Below, one piece after another: positions 36,079 through 45,022 of a stretch of DNA of 64,000 nucleotides. The stretch is from positions 62,001-126,000 of the forward strand of contig CAXXUG010000024.1 of NCBI GenBank assembly GCA_963664835.2, given 5' to 3'. Position 1 is the first letter of the stretch. The number at the start of each line of letters is the position of its first letter. Made by a program: the position numbers and the translations under genes. Under the pieces are notes generated by a model. That model saw only the letters and a list, made by a program, of their open reading frames with translations. It was not told the origin of the DNA and did no database searches. This DNA comes from G963664835 sp963664835. GTDB taxonomy: Bacteria > Chloroflexota > UBA6077 > FW602-bin22 > JBCLEL01.

Positions 36079-36573
36079 CTAATTGGTAGTACGAGGATCC
36101 GGCTCCGCCAGTATCTTCTTGACCTGCGCCTCCCGATACCTCTCGATAGCGTCGCGGTACTCAGGATATTTCTTGGCCAGTATCGACGCAGCGAACAGCG
36201 CGGCGTTGACGGCGCCGGCTCTGGCAATAGCGAACGTCGCCACTGGGACTCCGGCCGGCATTTGAACGATCGACAAGAGCGAATCAAGCCCCTTAAGCGA
36301 GGGCGATTCCATCGGAACGCCGAGAACCGGCAATAGTGTCTTCGCCGCCGTCACGCCAGCGAGGTGGGCGGCGCCGCCGGCGCCGGCAATGATCACCTCG
36401 AGGCCACGGTCCTCCGCCGACTCTACGTATTCGATTAGCGCATCCGGAGTGCGGTGAGCGGATACGATTCGCACTTCGGCCGGAATGCCAAGACCTTCGA
36501 GAGTGTCCGAGGCGTGGGACATCGTCCCCCAGTCGGAACTGGATCCCATGATGATGCCAACAAGTGGTTGCAA
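36079..36573 (-). CDS. purE: N5-carboxyaminoimidazole ribonucleotide mutase PurE
   Basis: Converts N5-CAIR to CAIR in purine synthesis. I prefer TTG 36573, 5 bases after GGAGG, giving 164 residues, the normal length; the open frame continues upstream to 36678. Motifs: VGIIMGSSSDWGTM (phosphate loop), RIVSAHRTPDALIEYVE with the catalytic His, IIAGAGGAAHLAGVTA, and LGVPMESPSLKGLDSLLSIV. No purK adjacent. It lies downstream of nothing obvious on its strand and appears to be its own transcript. Confidence 0.92.
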   Translation of the reverse strand: MQPLVGIIMGSSSDWGTMSHASDTLEGLGIPAEVRIVSAHRTPDALIEYVESAEDRGLEVIIAGAGGAAHLAGVTAAKTLLPVLGVPMESPSLKGLDSLLSIVQMPAGVPVATFAIARAGAVNAALFAASILAKKYPEYRDAIERYREAQVKKILAEPDPRTTN

Positions 36574-37097
36574 TGTTGCCTCCAAGATTTGGATTGAGCC
36601 TTCGACAACTATGTTACGCCGGCTGATCGTCGAGATCAGTCGGCGGCAGGACTTACGTGCGTCTCCAGGCCGACACATCGCGGGAGCGACCAGAAGAGCT
36701 CCGTTAATTATAGGGGTTGACTGGTGCGTGGGAAAATAGCGGCGCCCGGCAAGCGTAGTCGTCGGTGAAAGAATGACCTACTATCGTCGGAATAGAATTG
36801 ACCCACCGCTTAAGCGGAGAGCGCGTTGGGCTTGGGATCAAATCCCGACGCATTGGCGTAGGCGTGGGTTTATCGCAACACAGGAGCGCGACAGGTATCA
36901 GGGATCGCAGACATGGCATGCGTTCCTACCGGTGCCGCCCGCAACTCCCGCTACTCTAAGCCCGAGCGGTTTCGGAGTGCGGGCCAAGATTGACGGTCTT
37001 TAGACGATAGAATAGATTGCTCGTCGATTAGACGTTCGCGTTCTCGATCGCCCCGATCGAGAACCCAAGTATCGACCACTCACGAACAGGAAAACCC
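36574..37097. other. Intergenic region without a recognised gene
   Basis: About 520 bases between divergent purE and the ATPase gene. Short open frames exist on both strands but none has a ribosome-binding site or family similarity. Promoters for both flanking genes should be here; an AT-rich part lies near 36705-36740. Confidence 0.4.
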
Positions 37098-38531
37098 TTG
37101 TCCGCGACAGCCGATGAAAACCGAGACTTGCTAGCCCTTGAACGACGAGCGCGTCAGGCCCGGCATCGCCTCCAACTGCTGCGACCGGTACTGGAGAATG
37201 ATGTAGTCAGGAAACACGGCAGGCTGATTGACAACTTGACGGCTAACCCATCCCAAGGCGAGACCACCGAGGACTGCGCTCTCCACACAATAGAGTTGTG
37301 GGGCGAACTTGTGCATTGCCTGGCGCAGCTGCCGGAACCGGAGGCTGCCGCGGGACTGTCTGGCATAGACAGGTGGAGATTGCATATTCTGGATTGCCTT
37401 CTGACGGTTGAGAACCCGGTAGGAACTCGAGCTCAATCCATTGCCGAGGGCGAATCGATTTCTCAGTCGATCATGCTGATCCTGTCATCCGACCTGTCTG
37501 AGCTTGAGTGGCTATACAGATGCGACACTACCCACCTGGCGCGTCGCGTAGAGCGGATCGCGGGGAAGGCCGGCATCGGAGGTTCGTTCGAGCCGCTGCC
37601 AGCGGATTCTCAACCGCTATCACCTCGCTCATCGACCCCGGCACAGTTGATAAATATGATGCTGCGATTTGCCGGTTCGTCTGACTGGAGGGTGTTGGCC
37701 CAATCGTTAGCAGATTGCTACCGGGAAAATGGTACCGGCCGGTTCGCACGTTTTCGGGCGTTTCGCTGGACCGATGACGATGGCGGAAAGCTGGACGGCG
37801 TGTCTGCGCCGGACCCTATTCGGCTGTCCGAGTTGATTGGATATGACGTCGAGCGCCGACTGCTGCTGGAAAATACCGCACAGTTCGTGGCCGGATTCGC
37901 GGCGAATAACGTGCTGCTATACGGCGATCGGGGCACTGGAAAGTCCTCGACGGTCAAGGCGCTCTTCAATGAGTTTCAGGGACAGGGACTGCGGCTGATT
38001 GAGGTGCCCACGAACCGACTGTCCGATTTCCCAAGAATTATCGGGATGTTGCGCGGCATATCGCTGAGGTTCATCATCTTCGTGGATGACCTATCTTTCG
38101 GCGAGAAGGAGAGCGGGTACACGGAGTTGAAGGCGTTGCTGGAGGGCAGCCTGGAGGCGCAGCCGACCAACGTTCTGCTTTACGCCACGTCAAACCGCCG
38201 GCATCTCGTACAGGAGCGATTCAGCGACCGATCCGCCTTCTCTGAGGGGGAGGACCCGCGCCGGCAGGACACGCTGCAGGAGAAGCTCTCGTTGAGCGAC
38301 CGGTTCGGTATAACGGTCATCTTCGTGACTCCCGACCAGGAGCGCTACCTGGACATCGTCATGGGAATCAGCAGGCAACGCGGTCTGGAAATTGAGCCGG
38401 AGGACCTAAGGCGCGAGGCACTGCAATGGGCAACCCGGCACAATGGTCTTTCCGGACGAACGGCGCGCCAGTTCGTCGATCAACTTGCCGGCCGGCTGGC
38501 GTTCGAACGGAGCCGGTTGTCGCCGCGATAA
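37098..38531 (+). CDS. DUF815-type AAA+ ATPase
   Basis: 477 residues from TTG 37098. The C-terminal 250 residues form the ATPase: NNVLLYGDRGTGKSSTVKAL (Walker A), FIIFVDDLSFGEKES (Walker B with a double Asp), VLLYATSNRRHLVQERF (sensor 1), and SDRFGITVIFVTPDQERYLD after it. This is the order seen in the DUF815/PF05673 family, a group of bacterial ATPases without a defined function. The N-terminal 200 residues are helical and variable. No membrane segment. It stands alone between divergent purE and the D-amino-acid operon. Confidence 0.85.
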   Translation: MSATADENRDLLALERRARQARHRLQLLRPVLENDVVRKHGRLIDNLTANPSQGETTEDCALHTIELWGELVHCLAQLPEPEAAAGLSGIDRWRLHILDCLLTVENPVGTRAQSIAEGESISQSIMLILSSDLSELEWLYRCDTTHLARRVERIAGKAGIGGSFEPLPADSQPLSPRSSTPAQLINMMLRFAGSSDWRVLAQSLADCYRENGTGRFARFRAFRWTDDDGGKLDGVSAPDPIRLSELIGYDVERRLLLENTAQFVAGFAANNVLLYGDRGTGKSSTVKALFNEFQGQGLRLIEVPTNRLSDFPRIIGMLRGISLRFIIFVDDLSFGEKESGYTELKALLEGSLEAQPTNVLLYATSNRRHLVQERFSDRSAFSEGEDPRRQDTLQEKLSLSDRFGITVIFVTPDQERYLDIVMGISRQRGLEIEPEDLRREALQWATRHNGLSGRTARQFVDQLAGRLAFERSRLSPR

Positions 38532-38577
38532 ATGTCAGGCCCGCAACGCACCTGCCTGAGCTGGCGGCTCTGGCCCT

Positions 38578-39330
38578 TCAGCGGATGGTCGACCCGCCGG
38601 CGTCGACCAGGAGCGTGGAGCCGGTCACCGCGTCGTTGCGGACCGCGAACAGGACAGTGGCGGCCACGTCCTCGACGGCGGTGAGTCGCTTGAGCGGCAA
38701 GGATTGACGCCGCCGCTCGAGGGCCTCTTTTCCGAAGCGAGCGCCCCATCGAGTCGCCAACATGCCGGGCGCAACCGTGTTGACGCGGATTTGAGGACCC
38801 AGAGCCTGCGCCAGGCACTTGTTCGTCATCTCTAGCGCAGCCTTCGAAGCAGCATAGGCGATACTGCTACCGCCCGGACTCAAGCCAGAGCCGGAGGTGA
38901 TGGTGACGATCACTCCCGCCCCTCTTGCTTGCATATGGGGCACAACTGCCTGGGCACAGAGGAACGGCCCCTTGGCGTTCACAGCGAAAATCCGGTCCCA
39001 GTCGCTCTCATTGAGTCCGGCCAAGTCCTTGAAGTCAACAAATACCGTGGTCCCGGCGCAGTTGACGAGAATATCTAGGCCGCCAAAAGAGCCCACTACC
39101 TGGTCGACCATGGAAGCGACCTGTGGGGCACTGGACACGTCAGCTTCTACTGCGACAGCCACGCCGCCGGCGTCAGCGATCTGGGACACGGTTACGCGTG
39201 CCTCGTCTGCGTCGGGCGCGGGATGGTTGACCGCGACGATCACGCCGGCATCGGCCAGCATCTTGCTTATGGCTCTTCCCAAGCCGGTGGCCCCTCCGGT
39301 CACGATAGCGACCTTGCCGTTAGGTTCCAA
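38578..39330 (-). CDS. Short-chain dehydrogenase/reductase (classical)
   Basis: 250 residues from TTG 39330, 8 bases after AGGAGG. Cofactor motif VTGGATGLGRAISK near residue 10, NCAGTT in place of NNAG, Ser in TITSGSGLSPGG, Tyr-Lys in YAASKAAL, then PGMLATRWGARF and a C-terminal VDAGGSTIR, the SDR tetramer tail. Last gene of a four-gene run (GNAT, racemase, M20 deacylase, SDR), 32 bases after the deacylase stop. A role in the same amino-acid pathway is possible but not shown by sequence. Confidence 0.85.
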   Translation of the reverse strand: MEPNGKVAIVTGGATGLGRAISKMLADAGVIVAVNHPAPDADEARVTVSQIADAGGVAVAVEADVSSAPQVASMVDQVVGSFGGLDILVNCAGTTVFVDFKDLAGLNESDWDRIFAVNAKGPFLCAQAVVPHMQARGAGVIVTITSGSGLSPGGSSIAYAASKAALEMTNKCLAQALGPQIRVNTVAPGMLATRWGARFGKEALERRRQSLPLKRLTAVEDVAATVLFAVRNDAVTGSTLLVDAGGSTIR

Positions 39331-39362
39331 ACGATGTACCTCCTGGAAGACCTGGCGCCCGA

Positions 39363-40508
39363 TTATAGGTTCATTAGTAGAGACGCAAGTAGAGCGGTTC
39401 GCTCGACAAGGGAACGCTTGACGATGTGCTCGTCGACCGAGTGAGCACCGCCGCCGATCGCGCCCAATCCATCGAGCGTCGGAGCGCCAACGGCAGCGGT
39501 AAAGTTACCGTCACTTCCGCCTCCGGTGAATCCTTCACGCAGTTCCAGTCCCAGGTCAGCGCCAATAGCCCTCGCCCGCTCGAACAGCGCAACGCCCTCC
39601 GAACTCCGCTCCATCGGAGGACGGTTGATCCCGCCGGCAACGGAGATTCCGCACTCAGGATTGCGGGGTCTGAGCGCCCTCATAGCGCGGTCCACCCGCT
39701 CCGCCTCGAGCAGCGTAGAGGCGCGAACATCAACCTTTACGCCCGCGCTCTCGGGAATGACGTTCGGTACAGTTCCACCTTCGATTACGGTTGGGCTTAC
39801 CGTGGTGCCCTTGTCGAAATCTGCGAGTTTCTCGATGGCGATTACCTGCCGGGCCAACTCGACGACCGCATTGGCGCCCTTCTCGGGTTCGACGCCGGCG
39901 TGGGCGGCCCGGCCGGATACGTGGACCACGTATTGGCTGCCGCCCTTTCGCGCGGTTTTCAATACTCCGTCTCCGAGGGAGGGTTCTAGGACGAGCACAT
40001 ACTCCGAATCAATCGCTCGCGCCTCGATCAGTTGGCGTGAGTTCCTGCTGCCGATCTCCTCATCCGGGGTCAAGAGGACCTGAACATCACGCGCGGGACG
40101 CATTCTCAAGGCCTCAATGGCTCGGAGAGCGAACTCGATCATGACAATGCCGGACTTCATGTCGTAAACCCCGGGCCCGTAAGCGCACCTTTCGTCCTCG
40201 CGGTATGGCATCCGGCTCAGCGTGCCGATGGACCACACCGTGTCAAAATGGCCCAAGAGCAAGGCCGGCCGAAGACGGCGGTCGACGCCGGCGAACGTGG
40301 CCAACAGTCTGTCGACCCCGTCCGCGGCGGGTGTGAACTCGATCTCTGCGCCGGCTTGGCTGAACCTACCACCAAGAAGGATTGCAAGCTCCCGTAAAGC
40401 CGGCTGGTTAGAGCTTGGAGACTCGCATTCGACCAACTCTCTCAAAGCAGCGAGCATTTCTGGGAGCCGCGCATCGAGATGACGGAGCAGGGGCGGTTTC
40501 GCGCTCAA
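39363..40508 (-). CDS. M20-family metallopeptidase (N-acyl amino acid deacylase / carboxypeptidase G2-like)
   Basis: 381 residues from TTG 40508. The zinc-site motifs of the M20 family are clear: LLLGHFDTVW (His, catalytic Asp two residues later), GPGVYDMKSGIVM (bridging Asp), LLTPDEEIGSRNS (catalytic Glu plus ligand Glu), LVLEPSL (ligand), and GGGAHSVDEHI (last His). The dimerisation lid is in between. It overlaps the racemase gene by 4 bases (TTGA), so the two are translationally coupled. Next to an N-acylamino acid racemase and a GNAT acyltransferase it probably removes the succinyl or acyl group from N-acyl-L-amino acids. Confidence 0.88.
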   Translation of the reverse strand: MSAKPPLLRHLDARLPEMLAALRELVECESPSSNQPALRELAILLGGRFSQAGAEIEFTPAADGVDRLLATFAGVDRRLRPALLLGHFDTVWSIGTLSRMPYREDERCAYGPGVYDMKSGIVMIEFALRAIEALRMRPARDVQVLLTPDEEIGSRNSRQLIEARAIDSEYVLVLEPSLGDGVLKTARKGGSQYVVHVSGRAAHAGVEPEKGANAVVELARQVIAIEKLADFDKGTTVSPTVIEGGTVPNVIPESAGVKVDVRASTLLEAERVDRAMRALRPRNPECGISVAGGINRPPMERSSEGVALFERARAIGADLGLELREGFTGGGSDGNFTAAVGAPTLDGLGAIGGGAHSVDEHIVKRSLVERTALLASLLMNL

Positions 40509-41629
40509 GTCGCCACCCTCTCGCCGGAAGTAATAGATAGCCGTCTTATGGTGTGGTCGTCGATCAGGTCTTGCCGCGGCGTGTACCCGAGACCCGCTCG
40601 ATCCGGCGGAGAAATCGCTCCACCGGTGGCAAGGATGGCCGGTTCGACGATATCCTGGCGATAGTACTTGTCAGACCCTGATATGTCTCCTGGGATTGTG
40701 AATCCGGGCAGCGCAGATATCGCGACGTTTGCCGCCCTACCAACGCCAAACTCGTGCATTCCTCCGCACCAGACGGGCACTCCACGGGCTGAACACAGGT
40801 CGTGAACACGCTTAGCCTCGAGCAGGCCTCCGAGCCGGCTGACTTTGATGTTGATCACGCCGGCGCTGCCGAGATCCAACGCCTTGCGCGCATCCTCGGC
40901 AGAGTGGATGCTCTCGTCCAAACAGATCGGCGTCTCCAGCTCGGTTTGAAGCACGGCGTGGTCGACGATGTCGTCGTGGGCCAGGGGCTGCTCAATCATG
41001 AGTAGATTGAACCGATCCAACTGCCGAAGGGTATCGACGGAATCCAAAGTGTACGCCGAGTTGGCATCGGCCATCAGTGGGACGTCGGGAAAGCGTCGTC
41101 GCACATTTTCGATGACATCTACGTCATGGCCCGGTGCGATTTTGAGCTTGATCCGGCGGTAGCCTTCTTCCAGGTACTGCTCGATCAGGCCCAGCAACTT
41201 CCCGGTGTCGCTCTCGATACCCAGGCTTACGCCGGAGAGAATCTCGTCGCGGGTCCCTCCAAGCGCTCGATGCATCGGTAGGCTCCCAGACTGGGATAGC
41301 AAGTCCCAGGCAGCGATCTCGAGGCCAGCTTTGGCAAAGTTGTTGCCTTTGACGAGCTTGTAGCGAGCGACAAACTGGTCGATTGTCCGCCATTCGGCAC
41401 CCAAAACCGCCGGAACCAGGAAGTCCTTGAGGATATGCCAACATGTCTCGGTGGTCTCTGGGCAGTAATACGGATCCACCGGGCTGGCAGATTCTCCCCA
41501 GCCAACCATACCCTCCGCGTGCACCTTGACCAGAATGTGGCGCAGATGGGTCCGCCGGCTGGAGCTGGTGAGGAATGGCCGGATGAGTGGCAACTCCACT
41601 TCCATCAAGTCGACGCGTTCTATTTTCAA
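40505..41629 (-). CDS. N-acyl(succinyl)amino acid racemase / o-succinylbenzoate synthase family
   Basis: 374-residue enolase-superfamily enzyme. Catalytic residues are complete: Lys161 and Lys163 in RRIKLKIAPGHD, metal ligands Asp188 (LMADANSAYTL), Glu213 (MIEQPLAHDD) and Asp238 (CLDESIHS), and Lys262 in NIKVSRLGG. The family does either the OSB synthase step of menaquinone synthesis or racemisation of N-succinyl amino acids. No men genes are nearby, whereas an M20 deacylase and a GNAT acyltransferase of the matching types are coupled by 4-base overlaps on each side. Racemase activity is therefore favoured. ATG start at 41629. Confidence 0.88.
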   Translation of the reverse strand: MKIERVDLMEVELPLIRPFLTSSSRRTHLRHILVKVHAEGMVGWGESASPVDPYYCPETTETCWHILKDFLVPAVLGAEWRTIDQFVARYKLVKGNNFAKAGLEIAAWDLLSQSGSLPMHRALGGTRDEILSGVSLGIESDTGKLLGLIEQYLEEGYRRIKLKIAPGHDVDVIENVRRRFPDVPLMADANSAYTLDSVDTLRQLDRFNLLMIEQPLAHDDIVDHAVLQTELETPICLDESIHSAEDARKALDLGSAGVINIKVSRLGGLLEAKRVHDLCSARGVPVWCGGMHEFGVGRAANVAISALPGFTIPGDISGSDKYYRQDIVEPAILATGGAISPPDRAGLGYTPRQDLIDDHTIRRLSITSGERVAT

Positions 41630-42441
41630 GTGCTCATCTCGCGTTCGAGGAGATAGAATCTGCGAGGTCGTCGCCCGGCTCGGTCCGTCAGAAACCCGAC
41701 GGCTCGATAGCCCCGCTCAAGATAATGCTCGAAGGCGATCCTCACGGACGACCTCCAGTTCATCGCCGCTTCAGGAGAATCTTGGCGTAGGTTGACTATG
41801 CCAGCAGGGATTTCCATCAACAGGTGTTCATCCGCTAGGTCAATTCGAACGTCGGAGACGAGTTGCCGTCCGCTAGAGTCATCGACGGCGATGATTTTTG
41901 GCACATCCCCCAAAGCCAGCGTCTGCTCGCGACGCTGGGCCTGTAACTCCCACTCTACCATCAGGCGATCAGTGGGTAAGCCGGCGTTTAAGGAATCGGT
42001 TCGGGGACCGTACATATCTTCGACGTATCGGGTGGCGGTAGCGCCGAGCCGGTTCAAGTTGAAGTTTGCATTGCCGGCGTGGAGCGGGTCGAAGGCCCAG
42101 ACGATCAAGTCGATGTCCCCTTCGGACAGCGCAAACTCGCGCTGGAGTTGCTTCAATTTGGTCCCGATTTTCCGATCCTGAAACTCAGGATGGACACCGG
42201 TCAACTGTGAGTAGAGGCACGGTCGGTTGCGCCATTTTCCCCTGAAGGCCATAGACATACCGACGACACTACCGTCCAGGAACGCTCCCAAGACAAGTCC
42301 GCCGCAATGTTGCACGCTGACCATCGTAGCGACGGGAATGAGGTAACCTTCCTCTTGAATCCCCCACGAGAGCCGTTGGACTTCTTGGCAACCGCGGAAA
42401 TCGCTGGAATTGGCCGGGGGTCGAATGACTATTTCAGACAT
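41626..42441 (-). CDS. GNAT-type acyltransferase, probable N-succinyltransferase of D-amino acids
   Basis: 271 residues of the predicted GNAT group found beside N-succinylamino acid racemases. GSVVGMSMAFRGKWRNRPCL and LTGVHPEFQDRKIGTKLKQL hold the beta4/beta5 strands and the pyrophosphate-binding loop (QDRKIGTKL). The IVWAFDPLHAGNANFNLNRL segment with AWAFDP-like pattern is typical of the group, as is GPRTDSLNAGLPTDRLMVEW. ATG at 42441; the stop overlaps the racemase start by 4 bases (ATGA). The likely role is to succinylate D-amino acids to feed the racemase. Substrate inferred from context only. Confidence 0.78.
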   Translation of the reverse strand: MSEIVIRPPANSSDFRGCQEVQRLSWGIQEEGYLIPVATMVSVQHCGGLVLGAFLDGSVVGMSMAFRGKWRNRPCLYSQLTGVHPEFQDRKIGTKLKQLQREFALSEGDIDLIVWAFDPLHAGNANFNLNRLGATATRYVEDMYGPRTDSLNAGLPTDRLMVEWELQAQRREQTLALGDVPKIIAVDDSSGRQLVSDVRIDLADEHLLMEIPAGIVNLRQDSPEAAMNWRSSVRIAFEHYLERGYRAVGFLTDRAGRRPRRFYLLEREMST

Positions 42442-42795
42442 CGTTCGAGTCGTCCGCTCCTTGTCTTGCTCTCATTGCAATCGAGTTGAACACACGAAAT
42501 ATGTGATTCATATGTTTCAAGCTATCCCGGCGCGAACTTGGCTAGATTGCGCGGGTTGACCTCGGCTCAATACAAGGCAGGCTGCACGCCGATTTAACTG
42601 ACCCTTACACTAATTTGTATACAGCCGGCAGGGCAAATTAAGCAAGAGGCAATTGGCCCGGCACCATGATATAAATTCAGAGAGACTAAATATTACTCGT
42701 GTCGCTGCGGAAGTCACATACAACAGGTTGGCGATGCGTTAGGAACGCCGGCCAAGCTGCCGCAGCCGCGAGTTCAGGAAGGAACGAAGGAAGCA
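42442..42795. other. Divergent promoter region between acyltransferase and aminotransferase genes
   Basis: About 350 bases separating two divergent D-amino-acid genes. It is AT-richer than its surroundings (42590-42700). No open frame or exact operator repeat seen. Shared control of both strands is plausible from the layout. Confidence 0.4.
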
Positions 42796-43644
42796 ATGGC
42801 CGAGTCAACAGTGTATTTGAATGGCGAGTTTGTCAGCTACTCCGAAGCAAAGATTCCAGTAGAGGATCGGTCGATTCAATTCGGCGACAGCGTTTACGAG
42901 GTGGTTCGGTATTACAATCAACGTCCATTTCGCATGGACCAACACATGCAGAGAATGCAGCGGTCTGCGGACATGATTGAGTTGCCCTTACCGCCGATAG
43001 ACGAGTTGATCGCAGCGATGGGAGAGGTGATCCGTCGGGACGGAATGGAGGACGCAACCGTATACATTCAAGTATCGCGCGGAGTTGGGTCGCGTTTCCA
43101 CGGTGTGCCGGCAGGTCTGACTCCCACTGTGATCGCGCTGGCAAACCCCGCGCCCATAGTTCGCCCCAAGCCATACATGACATGTGTCACGATAGGCGAT
43201 ACCCGCTGGTCGCAACCGTATATCAAGACGACGTTGCTGCTCCCGAATGCGATGGCAAGGGAGCACGCCCGGCGGATGGGAGCGGACGACGCGATAATGG
43301 TCCGCGATGGACTGCTGACCGAAGCGAGCGCCTCCAACGTGTTCGCGATATTCGGCGACCGTCTGGTTACACCGCCGGTATCAAACTACATTCTGCCCGG
43401 GATCACGAGGGAGGCGGTTCTAGAGATTGCGTGGGAGAGTGGGATCACCTGCGAGGAGAGGCCGGTGCCGGCAACATCGCTGTACCAGGCGGATGGACTA
43501 TTGCTGACTGGAACTACGCCGGAGGTCTCTCCGGTCGTCGAGCTAGATAAGCGGGTGATCGGCACTGGGCATCCGCCGGCCCTGCACGAGCGGCTGATGG
43601 AGTTGTTTGACGAAGCGGCGCTCGGGGTGCCGGCCGGGACCTAG
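42796..43644 (+). CDS. D-amino acid aminotransferase-like class IV transaminase
   Basis: 282 residues, ATG 42796 after GGAAGGAACGAAGGAAG. It follows the Bacillus D-amino acid transaminase closely in order: KIPVEDRSIQFGDSVYEVVR, VYIQVSRGVGSRFHGVP, QPYIKTTLLLPNAMAREHA with the PLP-binding Lys, LLTEASASNVFAIFGDRL with the conserved Glu, NYILPGITREAVLEIA and LLLTGTTPEVSPVVELD. The same fold includes IlvE and aminodeoxychorismate lyase; the FGDSVYEVVR and SRGVGSR patterns favour the D-specific branch. Divergent from the GNAT-racemase-deacylase operon, which supports D-amino-acid metabolism. Confidence 0.85.
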   Translation: MAESTVYLNGEFVSYSEAKIPVEDRSIQFGDSVYEVVRYYNQRPFRMDQHMQRMQRSADMIELPLPPIDELIAAMGEVIRRDGMEDATVYIQVSRGVGSRFHGVPAGLTPTVIALANPAPIVRPKPYMTCVTIGDTRWSQPYIKTTLLLPNAMAREHARRMGADDAIMVRDGLLTEASASNVFAIFGDRLVTPPVSNYILPGITREAVLEIAWESGITCEERPVPATSLYQADGLLLTGTTPEVSPVVELDKRVIGTGHPPALHERLMELFDEAALGVPAGT

Positions 43645-43695
43645 GTAGCAGACACCGACTCGGGCCGCCGGCCCCCACGGGGCGCCTGGCTACAC

Positions 43696-44652
43696 CTACT
43701 CCAGTACCTCGTAGACCGGGTCCTTTCCCTCCAGTACGAGAACAACGTTTTGGAGTGCCATTTCTCCCATGGCGTGACAGGCGTCGTCGGTGATTCCGGC
43801 TATGTGAGGCGATACCAGCACATTGTCAAGGTCGAAGAAAGGACTACTTCCGGGCGGTTCTGTTTCGAAGACATCGAGACCTGCGCCGGCGATCCAACCC
43901 TCCTTCAGTGCCTTCAACAATGCTCGCTCGTCTATGAGGGGCCCTCGTGCGGTGTTGACCAGGTACGCGGTTGGCTTCATCAGCCGTAGACGTTGCTCGT
44001 TCATCAAATGGTAGGTGTCTGGGGTAGAGGGGGTATGAAGAGTCACGTAGTCAGCCCTGGCGAGCAGGTCTTCTAGTGTCGTCAACTCGATGTGGTGCTG
44101 ATTTACGAAATCCAAGTTGGGGAAGATCTCATAGGCCAGGACCTGCATATCGAAACCGCGTCCCCGCAGCGCGACCTCCCGCCCAATCGCTCCGAGGCCG
44201 ATGATGCCGAGCACCTTGCGGCCAACGTCAGCCGAGACAGGCCGTATCCAATTGCCCTCTCGAGTTTCGCGATCGAGCCGCAGGAGCGCCCGGGCCAGTC
44301 CGAGAATCAGAGCGAAGGCGTGATCGGCAACCGCTCGTTGGTTGGTGCCGGGGGTTGTTGTGACGCGCACTCCCAAATCTCGAGCCGCCTTCATATCAAT
44401 CGAGTCATAGCCCACACCAGGCCGCGAGATCACTTTGAGCCGGGAGCAATGCTCAAGCACGCGTCGAGTGAATGGATCGCTGCCGGCAATTACCGCGTCG
44501 GCATTTTTCAGCAGCTCCATCAAGACCTCTTCGGTCCGACGTTCCGGAACGGCAACTACCAACTCGTGAGGCGAGGTTCGCCGGAACTCTTCGAACACGT
44601 CCGGCGATTGTAAGGCGGCCTGACTTGTGACGACAATTCGTTTGCGGGACAA
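43696..44652 (-). CDS. D-isomer-specific 2-hydroxyacid dehydrogenase (phosphoglycerate dehydrogenase-like)
   Basis: 318 residues from TTG 44652, 8 bases after GGAGG. NAD site VLGIIGLGAIGREVALRGRG at about residue 147, catalytic Arg in LVNTARGPLIDERALL, Glu in LDVFETEPPG, and His in VSPHIAGITDDACHAM. SRPGVGYDSIDMKAARDLG and RVTTTPGTNQRAVADHAFAL are family signatures. It lacks the ACT domain of biosynthetic SerA, so serine synthesis is not certain. It reduces a 2-keto acid or oxidises a D-2-hydroxyacid. Convergent with the transaminase gene, 51 bases apart. Confidence 0.88.
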   Translation of the reverse strand: MSRKRIVVTSQAALQSPDVFEEFRRTSPHELVVAVPERRTEEVLMELLKNADAVIAGSDPFTRRVLEHCSRLKVISRPGVGYDSIDMKAARDLGVRVTTTPGTNQRAVADHAFALILGLARALLRLDRETREGNWIRPVSADVGRKVLGIIGLGAIGREVALRGRGFDMQVLAYEIFPNLDFVNQHHIELTTLEDLLARADYVTLHTPSTPDTYHLMNEQRLRLMKPTAYLVNTARGPLIDERALLKALKEGWIAGAGLDVFETEPPGSSPFFDLDNVLVSPHIAGITDDACHAMGEMALQNVVLVLEGKDPVYEVLE

Positions 44653-45022
44653 GACTAGATCCTCCAGTCGATTCTATGAATTCTCGGGGCAGATTGGGCC
44701 GGGACAACCCGACGCAAGCGATTCTGGGTGGAAACCCCTCGCGGCCGCTCGGGATCGGGCTTGGCAAGACCACGTTGGAATCGTGCGATGCCAACTGGCC
44801 GGCTATAGCGCGCCGGGCGATTCTGTCCCCGGGATTGGCAGCAGCAAACCTGGGACCACACCGAAGACGGCGCAGGCGCGGGCAATGTTCGCCATGATAT
44901 CAACAATTCGAGACTGGAGTGGACGGGCATTGGCCGAGATCAGGGTCAATTGGGAGAGGTGTCCGACCGTCTCTTTAGCAGTTGACCGCCAAAAGCTTAA
45001 GGTTGCCCAAGAGAGTGCCCGA
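44653..45022. other. Intergenic region without a recognised gene
   Basis: About 370 bases between two minus-strand genes. Open frames here overlap those of the neighbours or lack starts. Nothing beyond the ribosome-binding site of the 2-hydroxyacid dehydrogenase gene is recognised. Confidence 0.4.

Noticed and set aside
36773..37003. Plus-strand frame of 76 residues between purE and the ATPase
   Set aside because: High Arg/Pro content without motif or ribosome-binding site; probably a random frame.
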